The notes beneath the pieces were generated by a model. It ran no database searches, was not told the DNA's origin, and worked only from the letters and a program-made list of their open reading frames with translations. A stretch of DNA of 64,000 nucleotides from Aphelocoma coerulescens (lineage: Eukaryota; Chordata; Aves; Passeriformes; Corvidae), in contig NC_091014.1 in NCBI RefSeq assembly GCF_041296385.1, positions 14,607,578 to 14,671,577 on the forward strand, in the 5' to 3' direction. Positions within the stretch are counted from its first letter, which is position 1; each line of letters begins with the position of its first letter. Made by a program: the position numbers and the translations under genes. Below are positions 10,901 to 22,900 of the stretch, one piece after another.

Positions 10901-13900
10901 TTTTTTTTTAAAGCAACTTACTTGTCTGTTGTGTACTGGGTTTGATGTACTCGAAGGACTGGATTGTGACAAAGCTACACTGCTATTTTTTCCAATCTGA
11001 AAAACATTAATTGAGCAGTATTGAGAGGCATATTTGTCAGTTGAATTCAGATGCTGGTGATGGCCTTCCCTTTCCTATGTAGCGTGGTACTAATCATGCT
11101 GCATTTGGAACACAAGTATTTTGCTATTGCAAAAGATATGCTTCAGATAGAATCATCATTATCTCTCAGAGCCTGTATACTTTAAATAGTCTTAAAAGGC
11201 ACATAAATACTGTTACAGGTCAGAAAATAACATACAAAACAGTTGCTGAGGGAATATAAACTGTAACCCTCCACCTCTCTAGAGTGAAATACTGGTTTCT
11301 CTAGTTACTGGAGTCACTTAGAGCAGCTATTCAGAGCACAGAGTGCTCGAGGTCATGGGATCCTTCCCAGGAGACCTTCCCCACTCCTGGGGAGCTTAAA
11401 CCAAGTGGTCAAGCACCAGAGCATGCCCTAAGTTATTCCATTTTCTTCCACATATCATTGCTCAATAAAGAAATATTAATCACAAGAACCAAACTCCAGA
11501 AGTTAAAATTTGCATTTGTATTCATTTACTGCATCAGAGAATTTCTTTGGGAATGAGTGTAAATTGTAGCACACATACATACATTTTAAAAGTACTTAGT
11601 TGTAATATTGCTATATTCAATCTGCTTGTTTCAATGTTAGTGAGTTTACAGCACTCTGCAAGAGCAGCCTGTCATAAGATTTTCTACAATGACCTGTAAA
11701 CATGGAGTAGATAATTCTGTTGTGATACAAGAGGGGACACGGCTGTTGAGTCAGAGGAGTAGTTCCTCAGGGGTTACAAGACTGATAAAAATTAACCACA
11801 GATACCTGTCTACAAACAGCAGATAACTGCAGCATGAATACTTGTTTACAAAGTCACTGACTTCAAGTAACATCACTTTAATCCTTTGATGGAGAGGTAG
11901 CAAGGACCTGTCTTCTAAACAGTGAGAAATGCAGCAGCCAGTTTCTTACTGACTTGGTGGGGCTGTGGCATTGGCTGGCAGGGCCTTCACAAGAGCAGCT
12001 TTCTCCTTCCCTTCCACATTGTTTGTTATTTTGCCATTTCACATAGAGTGAAAGGTAGCCTCTCTCCTCCTCTCCACATTTGCCCTTTCTCACACAGAGA
12101 TTTTTTGAAACAGTGTTCTCTGTTCACATTCTATGTGGAATAAATGTTTAAAGTTTTTATTTACAGCCAGTCATTTGAAGGTGCTCCCATGGTGCACAAA
12201 GATTAAAAGGATGGGTCCTGCTCCCTTCAGCTTGTTGTTTTGCCTTCCACAGCTGTTCTCTAGAAGATAACATTCTTCAACATACAAATCTTAACTACAC
12301 AACCTTGTATCTTTCCTAGCCATTCAGAATATTGGGATACACCTGCAAACCTTTCTTCTCTACAAACACTATTACAGCATTCATAAACCCCTTCATAATA
12401 AATACATGTCCTCCTTTTAAATGGAGAAATAGTCACACAGGCTGAACAGGTACAGCACTCTGAAATGAAAGAAAGGTTCCAAGATGTCTTGGGTCTTCAA
12501 TGATGGGAAACACCATTTCAAAAGTATTAGTGTGAGGCCAAAACTCAAATCCTCTTTTTTTCCCCAGTCTCTTTTAAAAATAAACTGTACTTCAAAACCC
12601 AATGGTTAACACTTCCAGTTACTATCTACCCAGTCCAGAGCTGAATTAAGTAAGAAAACTATACCTGAGCCTATCACCTGTTGCTGAGTTCTTAGTCTCT
12701 TCAATTTGCCATATTACATGAAGGAACAGGAGCAAGATTTTAAGCCATGACATTTTTTGGGGTGGATTTTTACTGTAACTGCATTTCTAGAACACAGCAA
12801 GTCAAACAGCACAGCTTAAAAGGGAATTTAAGTATTGTACTCTCCAGAGCTTTAATAAACCCATGTAGAGTGTGTCATATTAGTTGACCCATATGCTTAA
12901 ATGGGTACAAATTCCATTTATTTTGTATTGCATACAGTATCCTTGTCACAAAGACAATTAGCTGCCAGACAGACTTCTGAAATACAATTAACTCCATTTT
13001 ACCTCCTAATTTTGACTACTGCTGTAGCTCCAAAAACCAGCAGTATAAGATGAAAGTGTGATCAACTTTTACATATATACATACACATATATGCATGTAT
13101 ACATATATATATATATACATATGTATACACCTGGACATATATCTATATAAAACATGTTTAAATATCTTTATATGGCAACACTCATTACAAATATTTAATC
13201 TCTTACTTAAGAAAAAAATATTAGTTATGAATTTTTAACATTTTTACAAATATTCAGCAAAGACCTCTGATTGATTCCTTGTGGTTTGTTTACTTCTATT
13301 ACTGTGCAACATGATGAAATACATAAACTGAAACAGGAATGACACACAGGAACAGATTTGATCCCAAGGGGGCTCAGAATTTGAACTCAGAACCTCCTGC
13401 ACGCAGCCATAAGATTCCTCACACTGCATTAGCTACAGATACAGTCTATGTCCTGTGAAAAGATGACACAATCCATTTCTTATTACCCATGTCTGTACCA
13501 AAGCACCAATTTGTACTTACTTTTTCTTTCCATTTGACACCATAAACCTCAGAGCAATTTAATCTTTCTGGGCACACGTTTCAAAAATCTGATTGGGTGA
13601 CAGAAGGAAGAATTTACAGCATCCTCTGCTCACTGCAGTTACTTGAAGATCAGTTCTGATTGCAAGACACATTTAAGAGGCTTACAATAGAAAGACAATG
13701 CCACTACCCATTTTAAAAAGCCAAACGAGTCATCTCTGTTGCACCTCTGCTGGAAGTAGGAAAGTGAAAATATACCTGCTAGGCCATTCTTTGAGACCTT
13801 CATTCTGTCTCCTATACCAGCTTTAGGGTTCATTTATTCCTTTTTTCCTCTCCCATTTCTGCTAGATTACTTATGGATTGCTTTGCCCTTACCATCTTCT

Positions 13901-16900
13901 TTTCCAAATTCCACTTGTTTGTATGTGCAATATCCTTAGGAAATGAGAGTTTCACAAGCAAAAAAAAAAAAAAAAAAATTCCTAAGCTACCTTCTCTGGA
14001 TTCTCTGAGTTATCCTGTTTTCTATAGCTTTGTCTTCCAGACACCAGGGCCAAGTGTTGTTTTGTGTGCACTGCACAGCACTGGACACGGTAGCAGAATG
14101 AAACAGTAGATCATTATAAAGATCATATTGGCAGTTTTCCCACCAGATCTTACTTCACATATACTTTTGTCCTTATATGGCACCACTGAAAGAGAAGCCA
14201 AAGCTCTGTTGCTGTCAATGAAGCAAGCGTGTGTAACCTTATCTGCTGCACTGACTTCAATATTCTGTGAACACATGTACACTAAAAGAGATAACCAAAT
14301 GTCCACTAAAGGTCATCTGGTTAAGATCTTAATTTCTTAATTTTTCTAGTTTGAAACAGGAAACAACATCTGAGTTCAGGCACCTCAGACTCTCCCCAGG
14401 AGAAAGGTAGATGTATCTTACAGAAGAGACATGAAGAGACTTGCATAACATTAGGAAATGAACCAGCAACAAGTTTGGGAAAAGAAATAAACAGAAATTC
14501 TGACTCTCATCTTCCTGTTTCAATAACACAATTTATTTCAGAGAGATGAGAATTAAGAAAAAATATTTTTTCTAAAAATTATTTATCCATTCTGGACATT
14601 CAATTTTACTTTCAGATATACAAATAGCTACTTCAATAATTGAATAAAAATCTCATAAAAATATTTTGAGAAAGTGTATATATATATATATGTATAGTTT
14701 TTTAAACTCTCAAAACATCTTTCTATGACTGGTACAAAACAAATACAAATACGTTTCTGTATTATCTAGAAAGTAAGTTGTGTGATGAAAACCAATCTGA
14801 AGCAAATGTGGTATTTTCTTTTCATAATGCATGAAACATTTCAAGGAAGTCAGACATGATCTGCAAAAAAATAACTGGAAGAGTCCCTTACCTGCCGAGA
14901 GATGGAGCTGCTTGTAGGATCTGGCACCGCAGAAATAAGGTTGGCAGTGCTCTTTCTATGAACACTATTCATACCAGGCATTTTAGTGATTTTACAGGCT
15001 TTGCTACTAGAACTAGAGTTTTTACGTTTTTTTCCTTCTGATTTGTCAAAAGAAAGGGGAAGAGAAGACACTGCATTATGTGCTCCCAGGGAGTGGTCCC
15101 CTGAGTGGTGCACGAGAGAAGATACAGACAGATTAGAAGAGTCAATACTGCTCACTACCATGCTCATGTGTTTCACTGAGTCTGTTGAACTACTTGACAA
15201 TGAAGTCCGTCCTGAGGGCTCCGATTTGGCACTGAGTGGGCTTGTTCCATTATTGGTATTGTGCACAGACACACTGTTATAGGAGGATGTCGCCTGATAG
15301 GAGTTCAACGTTGAACTGGGGTTCAGGACACAGTTCTTTTTGTGGGACCCTGAAAATGAAGACGAGGGAGATGTCTGCAAAGATAATGAGGACGATGATG
15401 ACGATGAAGACGACGACTGCGGCTTTTTCTTTTTGTTACTTGAAGACTCATCACTCCGTGATGACAGGTCTTTCACTTTTGAGGATTTGCTGGTTTTTGT
15501 TTTGGATGGCTTGTGGGATGGGGAAGGGATGACTGCTGGCACTGGTGATACAGCTGATGGCGCCTTAAAAGTTGAGTCCATGATACTTAGGCTTGCAGCC
15601 ACGTGAGGAAAAGCTGTGGTGTGTGACATAATGGAATTTGTCTCTGCCGTTGTCACAAAGGCTGCATTTGATAACATGGCTGATGTCATTATGTAAGAAG
15701 AAGTAATTCTTGAACTGATAGGTGTTGAAGGAATATACACCGCACTGGGGTTGCTGAAGGGCTGTAAGACTGATGCTGGAAAAGGAGTGGAGACATGTGC
15801 TGCTGGAGAAGGCATGGGACTGTCTGCCGCAGGAGGAATTTTCCTAAATAGAAAAGGAAGAGGGGAAAAAAAAGAAGAAGAGATTTAGATACATAAAATA
15901 TTCCATCCAAACAATGCAGATAGGAAATAATTTCCATGAAGGACTAACTTATTCAAAAAGGCAAACCTAGTTCATTATAATTTTGATTCCTATTCTATTC
16001 TACCAATCACATACAGCAATTAAGTGCACAGGATTACAATTTAAACACATTATTACAAATTTCATTTCCTTTCCCCCTCTCTTATTTTACCAAACAATTA
16101 AAAAATGCAACTAAAATGCCTGACAGTGGCACCTATACGTATCCTAGTCACTATGTTTCATTAATTGCATATGTTTTGCTTCAAAGTTCAAGCTGCGGAA
16201 CAGTTTCAATATCAACCTAAACTCATAGGTTAGATTTCAATAAGGTAGTAAATGAGCCAGTCTGGGGGGTTGTGAAGCAATTAATCATTGAGTTTAAAGA
16301 GGAAAGATCATCCCTTTCCAAATGCAGTGCTATTCCCAACAGCTCATTTGAGAGCTGGTTAGATGAGATTAAACAGGGAAATGATTGATTAATTTTCACT
16401 GATATTGAAAAACTGACAAAATATTAAACAGAGCTTGATAAGCTTTATAAACAGCTGAATACTCTTCTGAGAAGAAAATCTAATATTACCTGTGAAATTA
16501 GTAGGATGTATTCAAATTCCTTTCCATTCAGCCATCATCTATTATTTTATGTAGTGTGGTGTTATCAAAGAACCAGACCTTCATAATGTCTCTTGGAAAA
16601 CTATTATGTGAGCTTTTCCCATTATTTAGACTTAAATTTAATTCACAGTTTAATCCTATTTCTCTTTGCTAAGAAGCTGTACAGCCCCATAACTCTGTCC
16701 CTGTTATCCTTCCTACTGACACCTTTCCCCTTTTTAAAGGCTTACTCTTGCCCTCACATAGCATGGTAAAAGAGCAGCCCTGGGTGTGCTGTGTTATCAT
16801 ATACCAAATCCTAATTATGAGTGTTCTCTCCAGGTATTCCTCCTATGGAGACTGTTGGCCAGAACACTGTTTATGGCACAGTTACATAAGGGATTACATA

Positions 16901-19900
16901 CAGTCCATGGTGCCAGAAATGAAGAAGTCCTACTGTCTGCTACTTGCAATGCAAACAAAGCTGCCCATCAGAGCAGTTCCTCAGGTTACTTTTAAAGAAG
17001 GACCAACAATTCACACCCACCTTTGCAAAGTACTTTGAGAACTAGGGATAAAAGTGCTTTGTTAATGTCACAGTTCTGAAAACACGGCCCTGCACCCCTG
17101 TACCTCTGGCCACAGCTGCAGAGCTATAGAACAGCAGCCTCGCACCCAGCCCTGCTTGGGGAGCACAGGCAAAGGTCAGTCCAGAGGAGGGTTGAGGACA
17201 ACAGAAAAATAAAACAGGGGTTAGGCACTGTCAGCTCCCTGTGTTATACAGACAAGTGAGTATGGCTGGAGTTCATTAAAATATTAGAGATTACATAAAC
17301 AGCTAGAATTTGGGAAAACGTTTGAAATCAGATTTAGTGGGAGCAGGACAAGGCCTGTTTACTTTTGGTATCAAATAACTACTGTAGAGGTTATTTTGGT
17401 TTTCTGTACTAGTTTGCACTTGTAGTGGTACACATTTTGTCAGATGCCCAAGCATCTTTTCTCCTGACAAACAAAGCCAATAGGTAACAAATTTTAATCT
17501 TCCTATTTAAGGAAACTAAAATATTTTTATTTGTGGAAGGTGACAGACACTAGTTTATAAATTTACAAAGCAGATCGAGCATGATCAGTCTCTAAACAGA
17601 CATGAAACTGGCCCTTTTATGGCAGAACCAACCATTTCCAAGCTATATCTCCTAGCACAGTGGCACTGTCATCATTAAGATACCAGGTTAGCCAGACAAG
17701 CCAAGCTTTAGTGCTTTAAAAATATATTTAAATAAAAATCAAACCTTGTTTATCTAATGGCTGGCATCCAATGAATATAACACAGTCCTGATAATAAACA
17801 GTGACATGAAACACTGCACTTTAGTGTCATTACACTGGAAGAAGAATGCATATTCTGTAGCAGAATACCCCTCAAAAATCAATCCTATCTGCAGATGTCG
17901 TGAACTTTCAATTACTTTTTTTTTAAAAGAATTAACATTTATTTTAGAAATGCAGTCCATTTTAATGGATCTGTGTAGTCAAAGCCTATGGTGCTTGGAA
18001 CCCGCATATGTGATACAGAGGTGCTTCAAGAGTGACTAATAATCAGAATTTTAAGATCCCAAAGGCAGTAAGGGCACTATGGACTAAAAATCTATCATAT
18101 TCCATCTTATGGACAGACAAATGTGGACCAAGTTCCTTATCTTACAACTCACGAGCCTAACACAGTGAAGCCTGAATGGGTGATGCAGGGGCATGATAAA
18201 AGTTTAAGCAAAAATCTGGATTCTTAGGGGCTATGAAGAGTCCTAAATCTGGCAGAAATTTACATCAGACTAGGAGATTGTTCTGGTGGGCTGTATATAC
18301 CTTAATAGAGAAGAGATTTGTACACGTTACTGCTATACCTTAGTACAGAGGTAATTTTACAAACGCTGGCCATGGAGTGTTTAATTTTACAGAATTAAAA
18401 ATGTTAAATGATCCACCAAGTGTAAAAATCCCACTTACTTCCACATCTGTGAGTTCAAGTGTTTTTCTACCATGGAGTTCAGCGCAAATCGAAAATGGTC
18501 CCATCTTCTGTCAAAGACATAGTACCCTCTTCCCATTAAGCGACTGCCATATGAACAGAACTGAAAGAAAAGGTATTTCAATGTTGCTTATAAAAATGTA
18601 TTTCTACATTATGAAAGATTTATTGATAGATCAAGGAAAAACCGTTGTAATTTGTATCATGAACATAAAACTTATTTTTAAATGTGGTTTTCACTATCTG
18701 CAGCATAAATAGTTTTTTTACGAATTATGAAATATGTGCATAATATCTCAACTTAGTGTAAAGTATATTTCATACTTCATTAACGAATCAGTGCCAGAGA
18801 AAGAATGTAACTGCTGAGGTATTTATAAAGAAAAAATTCTTACTGCCTCAGAAAGACAAGTTACACTGTTCTGTGCATCTTAAATCTCATAACTGCATGA
18901 CAGCAATAAAAATAAAACTGAAGAGGGAAAAAAGTGCAACAGGAACATCTTTAGTATCTACTTAATAAACAAACCACTGAAATTTCAGTAAAAAAGTAAA
19001 TTATCATTCATGGCATCTGTGCTACAACACAACATGGGATACACTCTTCACAGCGCATGAAAATCAACTGGAGGAATAGTAAATATTTTGAGAATTCTGC
19101 AGAGCTCAGGAGTACTTGCACTACTTCCTCTGGAGAGCTTCTTGCAAAGTCCTACAACACTGAGATGTTACAATCAGGAATATGCTCTTGCTTCAGCTCA
19201 GTCTTACTGATCTACATGATGCAGAGAACTGCTACAATGCCTGTTTGTAGGAGAGAAACCTGTTACAAATCATTCTCAAAAAACAATACAACTCTCCATA
19301 AGAGGGACTGCATGGTGACTGCAACTGTTCATTCTACATCTGTTTCATGACGAGGTTAGACAGGTTAATTAAAACCACCACCTAAGTTGACAAATTCGCC
19401 TCATCTCCCAGTGAGCTAACACTAACATCAGGTACCACCACGAGGTAATTAAAGTAGCTACTGACTTTCTCTCTGATCAATTATTACCACCTGGCTGGGA
19501 GAGGGACTTCGTAAGGAAAAGTTTACTTGAATATGAAATTCAGCAATTTAGCATGAACTGAGCTGGAGGTGATTTACACCATCTTTTCTGTCTTCATGCT
19601 GATATGGACTAAGAAGTTTCACTACCAGTAACTGTTTCAGTTGAGTGATGCTAAGATTTCAAAGAACAGATGAGTCAGTGGGTTTGCCTTGAAACAGAAC
19701 TAGGATCCTAAATCAAAATGGCTATTGACAGCCACGCCTCACTGCTGAGGCATGTGCAAGAACTGGCTGCACTTAGATTATGTTTTAAGTTGTGTGGGCA
19801 CCCATGCAGTGAACCTTTAGTTTTTAATTCATAGAGAAGCAGTCAGCAAAACCAAAGTAGCATACAAGAGTACCAAGGAAACAGGAGGTTCCTGCATATG

Positions 19901-22900
19901 ACAGTATTGTATGGACTACAGTAATTCTCATTTTCTCTGTAAGAACCAAATACAGGATTTCATCTGACAGTCATTTTATGTTCAGGCCATACTTTTTCCT
20001 GGTGTCTGACAGTAACAAGTTCTCCTTTGCTCTAGGGAATACAAACAATGCTACCAGTTATCCCAATGTTTGTTTTATTCTGCATATCATATGGAAAACA
20101 TGTAAGTGTATTCCTTGGCTCAATTTTTACGAGAACCAACTCCTAAGAAGTTCAAGAGTTCTTCCTTTGCTTCTTGGTTTGAACAGCATAAATAAATTCA
20201 CACTGCAGAGATAATATCACAAAGCAGCTTTTACTATTTACAGTGAAATTTCTCACTAACACAGAAGAAAGACAAAACCAGCTGCTTAAACACTTACTTA
20301 AGCCACCATTTTGACATGAATGAAGCAATAGTTTCTAAGTCCACACACACTCACATAAATGACATTTAATTACTGCTTTAAACCAGACTACAAAAATGAA
20401 CAGAGCACTGCCTTTTGCCACCAACTGCAAGGTACAATTTCATAAGAAGGACAACAACCAAGAGAATATCTGCTCATGTCACATTTAAAGCAATGCAACT
20501 TTCCTCAGTTTAGCAGAACTACACCCAATTTGAGGTCTACTGAGAAGACAATCTAAAAACAGAACTTCTGATTTTCTGCTGCCCATCTTGTCCTACATCA
20601 ATGCATCGTGTGTACTGACCAGTGGTCTCCTCCTACCTTATCCCATCCTTACCATTTTCTGTTAAATGTATTTTTTCTCTTTAGAACAGTTTTCAGAATG
20701 TAAGGTCTTCATTCCTTATTATTCATTCTTACTAAATTTACTTATTTGTTCTCCCCTCTCTAATTATGCAAGAACAATGACAAGGCATGCCAGAGACTGA
20801 CACATACCCCAAGAGGTCTGGGATGGTGTCCAGAAAAATGACAGTCTAATTTATCAGATTCTTCAGCTCCATCCGCTTCTCCTTCATCACTGGACAATCT
20901 GCTCGTGATATCTCCTCCCATGGAAGGCAGTGGCAGTTCTGGTACATACCCACTGTGGTTTGAAGAACTGTTGCTGTTTATGCTATTTGCAGATGAAGGT
21001 CTAGAAGGAGAATATACATTTAAATCATCAGCAGTCAAAGGCTCTATAAACCTACCTGCTGGCATCAAGCATCAAAGCAAAAGATGCCAGAAATTATCAA
21101 TGTAAAGAAGGACAGTAAAAGACATTGAATAGCTGACATTAGGTCTTGTCAGAAATATATTGTACGGTTGTCATCAAGTTAATGTTAGCAGAAGCACCCT
21201 TCTATTGCCTGAAATTTTAAATTTGTCATGAAGTTGGATTTCAGATCTTGAAAGAGGCAAAGTATATTTAAAACACAAATAAAAATCAGGTGTATAAAAT
21301 CTTCTTACATGGAACCATTACTCTGCTACTTGATTAATCCCAAGGGTCCACTTATGAAATTATATTTCATACCAAAATCCTACTAAAATTAATGTACTAA
21401 ATATAAGAGTGTTTAGCCGACACTCTCTACAGGTAGATTAGTGAGTGAAGTAACTGGGAGAACTCCTCACAGTGTGTAGGTTTTCTTTACCTTTGTCTAA
21501 AATGCAATAAAACAAAGTAGGAATGTCTTTGCACCACAGGGTGTGATGGTGCCTTGCCTTTCAAAAGTAGTTTGAAAACAGATTAGATTAGATTAGATTA
21601 GATTAGATTAGATTAGATTAGATTAGATTAGAAGTGGGGTGGAAAAGGTTCTCAATTACAGTCTGTACAACCAAGATTCTGGTTGTATGGAGTGCTCTGA
21701 AGCTGGAGGAGATGTCCACACTGGGCAAATTCTGCAAATGATTATTACCACAGGCCTGGGCCCTAGGGTGTATCACCGTGTTCCGCAGCCATAGGGAGGA
21801 GGAGGAGAGAAGATCCAGCAGGCAGGAACTGTGCAGCAAGATTGATTGATTGAATTATTTTACAAACTCTTTTATAGACTTTTTTCTTCATAGTCTAATT
21901 GGACAAAGGATCAGCCACCCCTTGGGGTGATTGGCTAAAATCCTAAAACATCCATTGTCAAAATATTTTTCTACTATACCATAAACAAGACTTTTCAAGG
22001 TTGCAGGTGGCTTGCTTGTTTACATACTCTGCTACCTCTTCTGTGAGAGAGAAAAGTCTCTCACGGACTTAGAAAATAGCAAGAAAATCCTTGCTAGCAG
22101 CATTTTTGTATCTACAGATGATCTTCTTCCATCCCATGAATTCCTGCTCTCAGGACAGAGCAGTCCTCCCCCAGCCTGTGGACAGGAGCCCTCTCCTGAC
22201 CTGCGCTGGGACTGCTCACGGATGGCATGAGCACAGGACTGAGGCTGCAGCTGCTGGGATGTGTGAGTGCCCCGCAGCCCCCGCAGGGCTCGGCTGAGCC
22301 CCCGCGGTGACCCCGGCGGGCTGGGCCACCCGCAGCAGCAGAGCCGCAGGCCTGCTGGCCCCCACAGAGAGGCAGCAAGGCTGCCACGGCTGCTCTGAAA
22401 CCAGGCAGGACAACCCAACAGAGGCACTGCAGCAGAAACAGAAATGCAGGCTGTACAAACACAACATACGACTGCTAAAATCCTCCTCCTTGAGTACTAC
22501 TACCTCTGTAATTTCTGCTGCTGACTCTCATGGAATTGCATTCCAGTTTTGCGACTTTGACTGTAACACCTACTAAACCCAATCTGTACCTTTCTGTCTG
22601 TGCTCCTCTCTATGAAACGGCTGTGTAAGGTCACCTCTTTTACAAGAATTAGGCAGAGAAGCACAATTCATCTGTGGCTATTCTTTCATTGTCTTTTCAC
22701 TCAAACCCTGCAAGGCCCACCTCTGCCACTGAAGGAATAAAACTTCATTAGGACTTGGTGGCCACACAGAAAACATAGGAAACAGCTGTCTCTGTAAGAT
22801 CTGAGACAACAAATACAAGAAATATCTCTTTGAAATAGGGACTATTGTGGTAGGAAAAGTCCCAAAACGAGCACCCAATCCTGACCAAGGTTTCTGCAAG

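Larger units (their letters stand above)
10997..14891 (-). other. ATXN7L1: ATXN7L1 intron between exons G and H
   Basis: A 3895-base intron. It contains an alternating AT-rich tract (13070-13165), an A-run of about 19 bases (13960-13978) and a short TA run (14675-14696). The open frames are short and unsupported. Confidence 0.8.

Noticed and set aside
13960..13978. A-run considered as the tail of a processed retrocopy
   Set aside because: No coding-like or mRNA-like sequence precedes it and no flanking direct repeats were visible.
15340..15606. Plus-strand frame with an acidic Asp/Glu run opposite exon G
   Set aside because: It is the antisense shadow of the serine run and lysine-rich code of ATXN7L1; no splice or domain support.
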